Source: Bacteroidales bacterium UBA4912 (GTDB lineage Bacteria; Bacteroidota; Bacteroidia; Bacteroidales; Dysgonomonadaceae). From it: a stretch of 28,062 nucleotides of DNA. Shown here in pieces: positions 16,592 through 25,026 of the stretch; positions within the stretch are counted from its first letter, which is position 1, and each line of letters begins with the position of its first letter. The translations under genes were made by a program, and so were the position numbers. The notes below the pieces were generated by a model. That model ran no database searches. It was not told where the DNA came from and saw only the letters and a program-made list of their open reading frames with translations. Location: the NCBI GenBank assembly GCA_002398875.1, contig DHCC01000088.1, forward strand, positions 16,362 to 44,423, given 5' to 3'.

Positions 16592-18318
16592 TGAAGAACC
16601 TTTTTAAGCCTGTTTTTTTCCTTTAGTTCAGTGTCTATTTCAATTGCTTTCTTCACTGCCAACTGAATATTTGAACAGATGTTGTCTTCTCCGATAATTT
16701 CAGGTATCCTTGTCTTGTTAATCTGTTCTCTCACACTTTCCCTTACCCCCGACAAGATTACAATTATTTTCTCTTTTCTTGAATTTCGGCAGAGCAATTC
16801 CAGGTTATTTAATCCGGTAGAGTCGATAAACGGAACTTTACGCATCCTGATAATCCTGATTTTATGATGTTCACCAACCTGGCGCATTTTTTCATCAAAC
16901 TTATTAGCTACACCAAAGAAAAAAGGTCCTCTGATCTCATAAACCTCAACACTGTCAGGCAGTTCAAGTGTTTCTTCTTCGTTATCTTTAGAGCTTTTTT
17001 CACTGTCTGCGTCTAATTCAAGGTTTCCGGTTGTATGGGATACCTCGGTATACTCGTTCATTCGTTTCAGGAATGCAAAAACGGCAAGTAGAAGACCCAC
17101 GGATATTGCAACCGTAAGGTCAAAAACTACTGTAAGGAAAAATGTTGTCAAGAGTATGGCAATTGTTGCGCGTGACTGCTTCATCAATGAGATAAATGTT
17201 CTCCACTCACTCATATTGTAGGCAACGACTACCAGAATGCCGGCAAGACAAGCCATAGGTATATGTTTGGTGAGATCTCCTAGAAACAGTACAATAAGAA
17301 GTAATACAATAGAATGTATTATTCCTGCTACAGGAGTCTTTCCTCCGTTGTTTATGTTGGTCATTGTACGTGCAATAGCACCTGTTGCGGGTATACCGCC
17401 AAAGAAAGGTGTAACTATATTGGCTGCACCTTGAGCAATCAGTTCCATATTAGAGTTATGCTTCTCACCGGTAACTCCGTCTGCAACGGTTGCAGACAAA
17501 AGCGATTCGATAGCACAAAGCATAGCAATTGTAAAAGCTGATGGGAATAAGAGTCTTATGCTCTCCAGAGTGACTGGTATATTTTTTATTTTCGGCAGTT
17601 CACTTTGAATATTAAACCTGTCGCCAATTGTTTCAATACCGGGTATATTGGCATAAGTTCTTAAGAAATATACTACAACCGACATCAGTATAATAGCGAC
17701 AAGAGACCCGGGTATTTTCTTTGATATCTTGGGTGTAAGAACAATAATAATTACGCTGACAACTGCAATGATAGTAACCCACCAATTTATTGAGTCAAAA
17801 TTTTGAAAATAAATACCCCATTTTTCTATAAATCCGGAGGGGAGTTTTGGTGTTGTCAGACCAAAAAAATCTTTAATCTGTGTGGAAAAAATTGTGAGTG
17901 CAATACCACTTGTAAATCCAACAACAATAGGATAGGGTACAAATTTTATTATTGATCCCAGTTTCAGAACCCCCATCATCACAAGCATTATTCCCGCAAG
18001 TACTGTTGCAATGGCAAGTCCCTGAACTCCATACTGTTCAACAATGCCATAGACTATTACAATGAATGCACCTGTGGGTCCTCCAATCTGTACGGTGCTG
18101 CCTCCAAGAAAAGATATTATAAAACCTGCTATGATAGCTGTGTAGATACCTTTCTCGGGGGTTACTCCCGAGGCAATACCAAAGGCTATTGCCAATGGTA
18201 AAGCTACAACACCAACAATCAATCCGGCCATCAGATCGGCCATGAATTTTTCTTTGTTATAGCTCTTTAATGTTTGAAATAGTGTGGGCTGGAAGTCCTT
18301 AATTGAATTTATTCGCAT
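16588..18318 (-). CDS. SulP family anion transporter with STAS domain
   Basis: Inner-membrane SLC26/SulP transporter of 576 residues, a family that moves sulfate, bicarbonate or other anions with proton or sodium coupling. The N-terminal membrane domain, residues about 25-425, carries the signature ALPLAIAFGIASGVTPEKG and the later GGIPATGAIARTMTNI half-helix region. A linker at about 437-458 is strongly acidic and serine-rich (DADSEKSSKDNEEETLEL). The STAS domain spans about 460-560 and includes the conserved PFIDSTGLNNLE, whose serine is the counterpart of the regulatory position in anti-sigma antagonists. The substrate cannot be told from sequence; no sulfate-assimilation gene or carbonic anhydrase is adjacent. 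It has a consensus promoter and overlaps ygiQ by four bases. Confidence 0.93.
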   Translation of the reverse strand: MRINSIKDFQPTLFQTLKSYNKEKFMADLMAGLIVGVVALPLAIAFGIASGVTPEKGIYTAIIAGFIISFLGGSTVQIGGPTGAFIVIVYGIVEQYGVQGLAIATVLAGIMLVMMGVLKLGSIIKFVPYPIVVGFTSGIALTIFSTQIKDFFGLTTPKLPSGFIEKWGIYFQNFDSINWWVTIIAVVSVIIIVLTPKISKKIPGSLVAIILMSVVVYFLRTYANIPGIETIGDRFNIQSELPKIKNIPVTLESIRLLFPSAFTIAMLCAIESLLSATVADGVTGEKHNSNMELIAQGAANIVTPFFGGIPATGAIARTMTNINNGGKTPVAGIIHSIVLLLIVLFLGDLTKHIPMACLAGILVVVAYNMSEWRTFISLMKQSRATIAILLTTFFLTVVFDLTVAISVGLLLAVFAFLKRMNEYTEVSHTTGNLELDADSEKSSKDNEEETLELPDSVEVYEIRGPFFFGVANKFDEKMRQVGEHHKIRIIRMRKVPFIDSTGLNNLELLCRNSRKEKIIVILSGVRESVREQINKTRIPEIIGEDNICSNIQLAVKKAIEIDTELKEKNRLKKVLQ

Positions 18319-18347
18319 AAATTATATCTTGAAACTGTAATAAAGCG

Positions 18348-18355
18348 CAAAGATA
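18348..18355 (-). promoter_or_regulatory. -7 promoter element TATCTTTG for sulP-ygiQ
   Basis: The minus strand reads TATCTTTG, matching TAnnTTTG, 29 bases before the SulP start codon. It lies in the 48-base gap after the DUF4294 gene. No obvious TTTG -33 box is present. Confidence 0.5.
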
Positions 18356-18366
18356 CTAAAAAAATA

Positions 18367-19011
18367 TTACACTACACCTTGCTCCACCAGAACACATACA
18401 CGTTCTGTAACCCTGTCTTCACCAAAAGGATTATAGCGGATTTTCAGGCTGTTACCAAACATGCCTGCGAAAAGGTTGTAACTCCATGCTTTAAAACTTC
18501 CCATGAAAGCATCAATTATATGATAAGAGGAGGAATTTGTCTCTCTGTCAACAAGTTTCATCAGTAACTGCCCCTGCGATTTAGTGAGTTTTTTCATCTT
18601 TGGAGTGTACTCATCCTTCAGGTATTTTTCCATCTTGTTTAGATGGTCTTGCCTTGCCTTATCATTAGGCAAAGTCTCCATATATTCGTAAGTTTCAGTA
18701 ATTATGCCTGCTATCTCCTTAGCATAAGGCAGAGTCTTTTTTACGTCTCTTACGAGCCTTGAATAGGCAATTTGGTCTTTTGTGCTACGGAAAGATAACG
18801 GTGAATACTTTATAAAATCTCCTAGCCACATACATGCTATGGTATCACCTTCCATCACAACTGCAGGATAAACATTAGGCATCAAATAAATCGTAGATAA
18901 CGGAGTTTTAGTATCAGGATTTATGTTGGTTGCATAATATTCCTGCGCTCGTACTGTTGGGTGTAAAAGCGTAGTAATCAGAATCAGCGATGCGAGACAA
19001 AGTCTTTTCAT
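18367..19011 (-). CDS. DUF4294 family secreted protein
   Basis: A 214-residue protein of the DUF4294 family, conserved in Bacteroidota and of unknown function. A signal peptide covers residues 1-23 (MKRL start, ending VRAQ). The body starts with a small beta region (PAVVMEGDTIACMWLGDFIKY). It continues with the family core YSRLVRDVKKTLPYAKEIAGI and a helical charged stretch to about residue 150 (LKDEYTPKMKKLTKSQGQLLMKLVDRET), then ends with a conserved segment near AWSYNLFAGMFGNSLK. It is probably periplasmic. The ATG at 19011 is the only start giving a signal peptide; an upstream TTG at 19047 lies beyond the promoter. A near-consensus promoter ends 7 bases before the ATG. Confidence 0.8.
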   Translation of the reverse strand: MKRLCLASLILITTLLHPTVRAQEYYATNINPDTKTPLSTIYLMPNVYPAVVMEGDTIACMWLGDFIKYSPLSFRSTKDQIAYSRLVRDVKKTLPYAKEIAGIITETYEYMETLPNDKARQDHLNKMEKYLKDEYTPKMKKLTKSQGQLLMKLVDRETNSSSYHIIDAFMGSFKAWSYNLFAGMFGNSLKIRYNPFGEDRVTERVCVLVEQGVV

Positions 19012-19018
19012 AACGCTA

Positions 19019-19048
19019 CAAAGATAATTAGTCGTTTTAATTTTCAAA
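19019..19048 (-). promoter_or_regulatory. Complete promoter for the DUF4294 gene (TTTG, 18 bases, TATCTTTG)
   Basis: On the minus strand a TTTG (19045-19048) is followed after 18 bases by TATCTTTG (19019-19026), close to the published Bacteroidota consensus TTTG-N19-TAnnTTTG. The last G is only 7 bases from the ATG at 19011, which puts the expected transcription start at or within a base or two of the start codon. The -33 box lies within a perfect 8-base inverted repeat with a one-base spacer (19037-19053). Confidence 0.6.
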
Positions 19049-19186
19049 ATTAATTCGAGTTAAGTGTAGTTAATTAACCGTCGAGTTTTAAGAATGTTAA
19101 GGATCCAATTTGTGGGAAAAACAGACGTTTTCTCTGACATTTTCAATAAAAACAGAAGTTTGTATTAAAATCACGATAAATAAATG

Positions 19187-19194
19187 TAATTTTG
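19187..19194 (+). promoter_or_regulatory. -7 promoter element TAATTTTG for the acyl-CoA synthetase
   Basis: TAATTTTG matches TAnnTTTG and ends 20 bases before the ATG at 19215. A TTTG at 19159-19162 is 24 bases upstream, longer than usual. The 203-base divergent region also holds a GTTAATTAAC palindrome (19069-19078) and two AGTTAA copies ten bases apart (19058 and 19068). Confidence 0.45.
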
Positions 19195-19214
19195 AAATAA
19201 AAAGAACTATTGCT

Positions 19215-21020
19215 ATGACATATTTTCATTTGGGAGAACTTATTCACAAACAGGCACAAAAATACAAAAATAAAACCGTATTAAAATATCAGAATGAATC
19301 TGGTGCATGGGTCGAGATGTCGTGGTATCTGTTTGCCGATAAAGTAATGAAGACTGCCCAGGCTTTGGCTGATATGGGATTGCAACCAAATCAAAATGTA
19401 GGTATTTATTCACAGAATATGGAGAAGTACCTGATTACTGATTTTGCAGCTTATGCAAATAAAGCAGTTATGGTTCCAATGTACGCTACCTCCTCGCCCA
19501 GCCAGGTGAAATATATTGTAAATGATGCTCAGATAAGCCTGATTTTCGTTGGTGAGCAGTTTCAATATAATAATGCCTATAAAGTACAGCAGGAGAGTCA
19601 GTATCTGCAAAAGCTCATTATTTTTGACAGAAGTGTTGTTATGCGACCGGAAGACAAAACATCGGTTTATTTCGATGATTTCGTGCCTGCAGGTGATAAC
19701 TCTGAATCACTTGCACTTGTTCAGGCTCGCATGAAGCAGCTGAAAGAGAGTGACCTTGCAACAATCATTTATACTTCAGGAACCACAGGAGAGCCGAAGG
19801 GGGTTATGTTGTCTCATGCTAATTATCTTAAAGCAATGAAGATGCATGATATAAGAATTACCAACCTCTCGGAAAAGGATCTTTCAATGTGTTTTCTGCC
19901 TCTTACTCATATTTTTGAAAAAGCATGGACATATTATTGTCTGCATAGAGGTATTACTGTTGCTGTTAACAGAAACCCGGCTGAAATCAGGGAGACTATT
20001 AAACAGGTCAGACCCACTCTTATGAGTAACGTTCCCAGGTTTTGGGAGAAAGTGTATGATGGGGTTAAGGAAACAATCGATTCAGCATCAGGTATTGTTA
20101 AATGGCTGTTTACAGATGCTGTTAAGACCGGAAGACGTCATAACCTGGATTATGTAAATAAAGGCCTGAAAGCTCCGTTGGGAAATCGCATCAAGTTTGC
20201 TATCTACAAACATACGGTTTACTATCTCATCAAACGTATTATTGGTATAGAAAAGGGTAACTTATTCCCCGTAGCTGGTGCACCTTTGTCGGATAATATT
20301 AATGAATTCCTTCAATCTATTGATGTTCACATAATTTATGGATACGGACTCACCGAAACTACAGCAACAGTAAGTTGTTTTACTTCCACAGGGTATAAAA
20401 TCGGTACTGTTGGTAAAGTTATGCCTGATATTGAGGTGAAGATTGGTGAAAACAACGAGATCCTGGTGAAGGGTGAAACTGTTATGAGCGGCTACTACAA
20501 AAAGCCGGAGGCTACTAAAGAGGCTTTCACGGATGACGGTTTTTTCAGAACGGGTGATGCAGGAAAACTCACCGATGATGGTGAAATAATTCTTACTGAA
20601 AGGATTAAAGATCTCTATAAGACTTCAAACGGAAAATATATTGCTCCTCAAATGATTGAAACGCGTATTAGTGAAGACAAGTATATAGACCAGGTTGCTG
20701 TTATCGGAGATGAGCGTAAGTTTGTAAGTGCTCTTATCGTACCCAACTATTTAGCACTTAAAGCTTATGCTGCTGCGCAAAACATTAAATATGAATCTAT
20801 TGAAGATTTAGTAAGCAATAATGTTATTCATGATTTTATATTCGGTAGAATTGAACTATTGCAGTCGCAGTTTACAAACTATGAAAAGATAAAAAGATTT
20901 ACACTTATACCTAAACCTTTTAGTGTTGATAACGACGAACTGACTAATACTCTTAAACTGCGGAGAAAAGTAATTCTTGATCACTATGCGGATATTATTG
21001 ATCAAATGTACGTGGACTAG
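19215..21020 (+). CDS. AMP-forming long-chain acyl-CoA synthetase
   Basis: ANL-superfamily enzyme that activates fatty acids as acyl-AMP and then transfers them to CoA; of the FAA1-like long-chain type. The 601-residue protein shows the phosphate-binding motif TIIYTSGTTGEPKGVMLSH from about residue 183, the adenine motif YGYGLTETT at 375-383, and RTGD at 445-448. A C-terminal segment (LTERIKDLYKTSNGKYIAPQ) provides the hinge and domain-alternation region. Typical long-chain acyl-CoA synthetase features such as SNVPRFWEKVYDGVK are present. ATG 19215 begins the family's usual N-terminus (FHLGELIHKQAQKYKNK); an upstream in-frame extension to a TTG at 19110 would start before the promoter. There is no signal peptide. 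Other beta-oxidation genes are absent, so a lipid-recycling role is inferred only. Confidence 0.93.
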   Translation: MTYFHLGELIHKQAQKYKNKTVLKYQNESGAWVEMSWYLFADKVMKTAQALADMGLQPNQNVGIYSQNMEKYLITDFAAYANKAVMVPMYATSSPSQVKYIVNDAQISLIFVGEQFQYNNAYKVQQESQYLQKLIIFDRSVVMRPEDKTSVYFDDFVPAGDNSESLALVQARMKQLKESDLATIIYTSGTTGEPKGVMLSHANYLKAMKMHDIRITNLSEKDLSMCFLPLTHIFEKAWTYYCLHRGITVAVNRNPAEIRETIKQVRPTLMSNVPRFWEKVYDGVKETIDSASGIVKWLFTDAVKTGRRHNLDYVNKGLKAPLGNRIKFAIYKHTVYYLIKRIIGIEKGNLFPVAGAPLSDNINEFLQSIDVHIIYGYGLTETTATVSCFTSTGYKIGTVGKVMPDIEVKIGENNEILVKGETVMSGYYKKPEATKEAFTDDGFFRTGDAGKLTDDGEIILTERIKDLYKTSNGKYIAPQMIETRISEDKYIDQVAVIGDERKFVSALIVPNYLALKAYAAAQNIKYESIEDLVSNNVIHDFIFGRIELLQSQFTNYEKIKRFTLIPKPFSVDNDELTNTLKLRRKVILDHYADIIDQMYVD

Positions 21021-21035
21021 AAGCAAATAAATCAT

Positions 21036-21043
21036 TATCTTTG
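21036..21043 (+). promoter_or_regulatory. -7 promoter element TATCTTTG for leuS
   Basis: TATCTTTG matches TAnnTTTG, 25 bases before the leuS ATG and 15 bases after the acyl-CoA synthetase stop. No TTTG -33 box or T-box-like leader is seen in the short gap. Confidence 0.5.
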
Positions 21044-21068
21044 CACCGTTTTTTAAATAAGAGATGGA

Positions 21069-23822
21069 ATGGATTACAATTTCAGAGAAATAGAGAAACG
21101 GTGGCAACAATATTGGGTAGTAAACAAAACCTATAAAGTAACAGAAGATAGCTCAAAACCAAAGTTTTATGTGTTGGACATGTTCCCGTATCCTTCAGGT
21201 GCGGGTCTTCATGTGGGGCACCCGCTGGGTTATATAGCTTCAGATATTTATTCAAGATATAAACGTTTGCAGGGATTCAATGTGCTTCACCCAATGGGGT
21301 ATGATGCGTATGGACTGCCTGCTGAACAGTATGCCATACAAACAGGTCAGCATCCTGCAGTGACCACTGAAAATAATATAAAACGTTATCGCGAACAGCT
21401 GGATAAAATAGGATTCTCTTACGACTGGAGCCGTGAGGTTCGCACTTGTGATCCTGATTACTATAAATGGACTCAATGGGCGTTCATAAAAATGTTTCAC
21501 TCTTACTACTGCAATCAGGCTAAACAGGCAAGACCGATTGCTGAATTAATTGAAGTTTTTTCTGAACAGGGAACTGCAGGTATGGATTTGGCTTCAACAG
21601 AACCAATGGAGTTCACGGCAGATGAGTGGAACGGAAAAACTGACAGGGAACAGCAGGAGATTCTGATGAACTACAGAATCGCCTATTTAGGTGATACAAT
21701 GGTAAACTGGTCACCCGACCTCGGCACGGTATTAGCCAATGATGAAGTCAGCGAAGGTCTCTCAATTCGAGGCGGTTACCCGGTAGAACAACGTAAAATG
21801 CGCCAGTGGTGCCTTCGTGTATCTGCTTATGCCGAGAGGCTGCTTGAAGGTCTGAACAATATCGACTGGTCTGATTCTCTGAAAGAAACTCAACGTAACT
21901 GGATTGGCAGGAGTGAAGGGGCAGTGATGCATTTTACCACTTCAAATGATGTTACCTTTGATATATTTACTACAAGAGCTGACACAATCTTTGGTGTCAC
22001 TTTTATGGTGCTGGCTCCCGAAAGTGAGCTTGTGAGTCAACTGACTTCGGAAGAACAGTTTACTGCCGTAAAAGATTATGTAGAGAAAACAAAAAAGAAG
22101 ACCGAACGCGAACGCATAGCGGACAGATCGGTTTCTGGTGTCTTTTCAGGCACTTATGCTATTCATCCTTTTACTGGGGAAAATCTTCCTATTTGGGTTT
22201 CAGACTATGTGCTTGCCGGTTATGGTACCGGTGCCATCATGGCTGTACCTGCACATGACAGTCGTGACTACGCTTTTGCAAAGTACTTCAATTTGCCAAT
22301 TATACCTCTTGTCGAGGGTTGTGATATTTCTGAGGAGAGCTTCGATGCCAAAGAGGGTATTATGATGAACTCGGGATTTCTTGACGGGATGACTGTTGAA
22401 CAGGCTATTCCTGCTGCTATTGATGAGGTGGAGAAACGCGGATTGGGCTACCGTAAAATCAATTATCGCTTGCGTGACGCTATATTCTCAAGACAACGCT
22501 ATTGGGGTGAGCCATTTCCTGTATATTACAAAGACGGAATGCCTTACACCTTGGATGAGAGTGAACTCCCGCTTGAGCTTCCTGAGGTGGATAAATATCT
22601 GCCTACTGAAAAAGGTGAGCCGCCTCTGGGGAGAGCAAATAACTGGACTACAAAAGAGGGTTACCCGCTCGAACTTAATACTATGCCGGGTTTCGCAGGT
22701 TCTTCGGCTTACTATCTGCGCTATATGGATCCACATAATAGCGAGGCTCTGGTGTCTGAGAAGGCAAATAATTACTGGAGGGATGTTGATCTTTATATCG
22801 GGGGAACTGAACATGCAACCGGTCACCTGGTTTACAGTCGTTTCTGGAACAAGTTTCTGTTCGACGTTGGTCTGTCTTGTGAGGAGGAGCCTTTTAAGAA
22901 GCTGGTAAATCAGGGTATGATTCAGGGAAGGAGTAATTTTGTATATCGCATAAAAGGCTCTAATACTTTTGTTTCTCACAACCTGAAAGAGCAATACGAT
23001 GTCACACCTATTCATGTGGATGTGAATATAGTACATAATGATGTGTTGGATATTGAAGCATTCCGCGAATGGAGTCCTGAATATAAAACAGCTGAATTTG
23101 TTCTGGAAAACGGAAAATATATATGTGGCTGGGCAATTGAGAAAATGTCTAAGTCGATGTATAACGTGGTCAATCCTGATGATATAGTAGAGAAATATGG
23201 AGCAGATACACTACGTCTGTATGAGATGTTTCTCGGACCGCTTGAGCAGTCTAAACCATGGGATACAAACGGTATCGACGGTGTCCACCGATTCCTGCGT
23301 AAAATATGGAATCTTTTTTATAAAGGTGATGAGCTGTCTGTTTCGGACGAAGCTCCTTCAAAAGAGGAACTTAAAGCGCTGCATAAACTGATTAAGAAAG
23401 TAACCTATGATATCGAGCATTTCTCATACAACACGTCGGTATCGGCTTTCATGATCTGTGCAAATGATTTGACATCACTTAAATGCAATAAGAGGGGGAT
23501 ATTGAGCGAACTGGTTGTCTGTCTTGCTCCTTTTGCTCCTCATATTTCTGAAGAGCTGTGGCATGCACTGGGTAATGTGAGTTCGGTTTGTGATGCTGAA
23601 TGGCCGGCATGTAATGAAGAGTATCTTAAAGAGGATGCTTTCCCTTATGCCATATCTTTTAACGGAAAATCACGCTTTGTAATGGAATTCCCTGCTGATG
23701 CCACTAATGAAGAAATCGAGTCTGCTGTACTGGATCATCAGAATTCTCAAAAGTGGATGGATGGGAAAACTCCTAAAAAAGTAATTATAGTACCGAAGAA
23801 AATTGTCAATGTAGTTCTGTAG
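21069..23822 (+). CDS. leuS: Leucyl-tRNA synthetase
   Basis: Class I aminoacyl-tRNA synthetase that charges tRNA-Leu and edits mischarged products. The 917-residue protein has the HIGH-type motif HVGH at residues 48-51, the KMSKS motif at 692-696, the CP1 editing domain roughly 235-425 with the TTRADTIFG signature, a catalytic region with GSSAYYLRYMDPHN, and the C-terminal anticodon-binding and tRNA-contact domains. It is about 55 residues longer than E. coli LeuRS, mainly through an acidic insertion at about residues 150-199 before YLGDTMVNWSP. The YIGGTEHATGHLVYSRFW segment is intact. It has a consensus promoter and is followed 7 bases later by a YitT-family gene. Confidence 0.97.
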   Translation: MDYNFREIEKRWQQYWVVNKTYKVTEDSSKPKFYVLDMFPYPSGAGLHVGHPLGYIASDIYSRYKRLQGFNVLHPMGYDAYGLPAEQYAIQTGQHPAVTTENNIKRYREQLDKIGFSYDWSREVRTCDPDYYKWTQWAFIKMFHSYYCNQAKQARPIAELIEVFSEQGTAGMDLASTEPMEFTADEWNGKTDREQQEILMNYRIAYLGDTMVNWSPDLGTVLANDEVSEGLSIRGGYPVEQRKMRQWCLRVSAYAERLLEGLNNIDWSDSLKETQRNWIGRSEGAVMHFTTSNDVTFDIFTTRADTIFGVTFMVLAPESELVSQLTSEEQFTAVKDYVEKTKKKTERERIADRSVSGVFSGTYAIHPFTGENLPIWVSDYVLAGYGTGAIMAVPAHDSRDYAFAKYFNLPIIPLVEGCDISEESFDAKEGIMMNSGFLDGMTVEQAIPAAIDEVEKRGLGYRKINYRLRDAIFSRQRYWGEPFPVYYKDGMPYTLDESELPLELPEVDKYLPTEKGEPPLGRANNWTTKEGYPLELNTMPGFAGSSAYYLRYMDPHNSEALVSEKANNYWRDVDLYIGGTEHATGHLVYSRFWNKFLFDVGLSCEEEPFKKLVNQGMIQGRSNFVYRIKGSNTFVSHNLKEQYDVTPIHVDVNIVHNDVLDIEAFREWSPEYKTAEFVLENGKYICGWAIEKMSKSMYNVVNPDDIVEKYGADTLRLYEMFLGPLEQSKPWDTNGIDGVHRFLRKIWNLFYKGDELSVSDEAPSKEELKALHKLIKKVTYDIEHFSYNTSVSAFMICANDLTSLKCNKRGILSELVVCLAPFAPHISEELWHALGNVSSVCDAEWPACNEEYLKEDAFPYAISFNGKSRFVMEFPADATNEEIESAVLDHQNSQKWMDGKTPKKVIIVPKKIVNVVL

Positions 23823-23829
23823 AATAAAG

Positions 23830-24702
23830 ATGGAGAAACTACCTGCTTTTAGTCTGAAAAAGTTCTATTGGAAGGATTATCTTACAATATTACTTGGCAC
23901 ATTTATGTATGCTCTTGGCGTAACACAGTTTGTTATGCCTCACAAATTTGTATTGGGCGGTCTTACCGGTATAGCTGTGCTTTTTAACTATGCATTCGGT
24001 CTTCCTGTGTCGTTGCAGGTATTTATTATAAATGCCATCCTCTTGATGATTGCTTTCAGAACTCTGGGGTCTGAATTTCTTGTGAAGACTATCGTTGGTG
24101 TTGCTTCTTTGTCGTTTTTTATAGGTATGTTCGAGAGCTTTCAACTGCCTGCGATAATGACGCAAGAACCTCTTATGGCTGGTCTCGTCGGCTCTATAGT
24201 TGCCGGCTCTGGTGTGGGACTGGTGATGTCTGTTAACGGCAGCACAGGAGGCACAGATATTATCATCATGATAATTAACAAATACCGGAATGTTACACCG
24301 GGGCGCATGATGTTGTTAATTGATCTGGTTATTGTTGCTTCTTCTTATGTGTTATTCAGAAGTGTGGAAACCATTGTTTATGGTATTATTATAATAGCGG
24401 TTATATCAACCTCAGTGGACTGGGTATTAAACGGTATTAGGCAATCTGTACAGTTTTTCATTGTCTCACAAAGATATGAAGAGATAGCAAATGAAATCAA
24501 TGTTCAATTAAACAGAGGCTGTACCGTTTTGGACGGGACAGGCTGGTACACTCAAAAACCACAAAAAGTGCTGCTGGTGATGGCTAAACGCAGTGAATCA
24601 AACTCCATTTTCCGACTTGTTAAGAGTATTGATTCTAGTGCGTTTATTTCTCAGGCCAATGTAAATGGTGTTTACGGTAAAGGTTTCGACAGGATGAGGT
24701 AA
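23830..24702 (+). CDS. YitT family membrane protein (DUF161/DUF2179)
   Basis: Inner-membrane protein of 290 residues in the YitT family, whose transport or other activity is unproven. Five or six hydrophobic helices lie between residues about 15 and 205; the family hallmark GGLTGIAVLFNY follows the first helix and NGSTGGTDIIIMIINKY lies in the middle. The cytosolic C-terminal DUF2179 domain, residues about 212-290, begins VQFFIVSQRYEEIANEI and includes RGCTVLDGTGWYT. The length is typical. It follows leuS by 7 bases, so cotranscription is very likely. It converges on the winged-helix gene with 27 bases between the two stop codons. Confidence 0.9.
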   Translation: MEKLPAFSLKKFYWKDYLTILLGTFMYALGVTQFVMPHKFVLGGLTGIAVLFNYAFGLPVSLQVFIINAILLMIAFRTLGSEFLVKTIVGVASLSFFIGMFESFQLPAIMTQEPLMAGLVGSIVAGSGVGLVMSVNGSTGGTDIIIMIINKYRNVTPGRMMLLIDLVIVASSYVLFRSVETIVYGIIIIAVISTSVDWVLNGIRQSVQFFIVSQRYEEIANEINVQLNRGCTVLDGTGWYTQKPQKVLLVMAKRSESNSIFRLVKSIDSSAFISQANVNGVYGKGFDRMR

Positions 24703-24705
24703 TAT

Positions 24706-24729
24706 TATATCTATAATAGATAGATTATA
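24706..24729. terminator. Possible AT-rich hairpin between convergent genes
   Basis: TATATCTAT (24706-24714) can pair with ATAGAT-T-ATA (24720-24729) with one bulged base and a 5-base loop, in the 27-base gap between the stops of the YitT and winged-helix genes. The stem is entirely weak apart from one G-C pair and no clear T run follows, so terminator function is uncertain. Confidence 0.3.
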
Positions 24730-24927
24730 TTAGTTTAGAGAGACAAAAATATCTTTACCTTCTATTTCGATCTTTATTTTTTCTTCGCGCCCCAGCCATC
24801 CCAGTGCAGCGTATAAATCTTTGTCCGTAAGTTTTGTTGTCTTTTTAAGTACTTTAATTTCTTGTCTACCGGTCTCATCTAATACTGTCCATACTTTACC
24901 TGCATTTATTCCAAATTTCTCAATCAT
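24730..24927 (-). CDS. Small winged-helix protein (DUF2582 type)
   Basis: A 65-residue protein resembling the DUF2582 winged-helix family. The pattern is helix (IEKFGINAGKVWTVLDET), helix (EIKVLKKTTK), recognition-like helix (TDKDLYAALGWLGRE), then a beta wing (KIKIEIEGKDIFVSL). It is cytosolic with no cofactor motif. Such proteins may bind DNA or serve in protein contacts; no target is indicated. It stands alone on the minus strand, with a consensus promoter, between a convergent YitT gene and coaE. Confidence 0.8.
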   Translation of the reverse strand: MIEKFGINAGKVWTVLDETGRQEIKVLKKTTKLTDKDLYAALGWLGREEKIKIEIEGKDIFVSLN

Positions 24928-24941
24928 CTTTTTTATATTTA

Positions 24942-24969
24942 CAAAATTAAAATTCTAACTTAACGCAAA
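24942..24969 (-). promoter_or_regulatory. Promoter for the winged-helix gene (TTTG, 16 bases, TAATTTTG)
   Basis: On the minus strand TTTG (24966-24969) precedes TAATTTTG (24942-24949) with a 16-base spacer, slightly short of consensus. The -7 element ends 14 bases before the ATG at 24927, so the leader would be only about 8 bases. The 99-base gap to coaE holds no other recognised element. Confidence 0.5.
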
Positions 24970-25026
24970 GTTAACTCTATCTTATTTAAAAACAATAACT
25001 TTATAGTTTCAATTAACCCGATTGTG

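Noticed and set aside
19110..19214. N-terminal extension of the acyl-CoA synthetase from a TTG
   Set aside because: It would begin upstream of the TAATTTTG element and adds residues that do not resemble the family N-terminus.
22396..23036. Long overlapping open frames on both strands inside leuS
   Set aside because: They lie wholly inside a gene with intact LeuRS motifs and have no recognisable domain.
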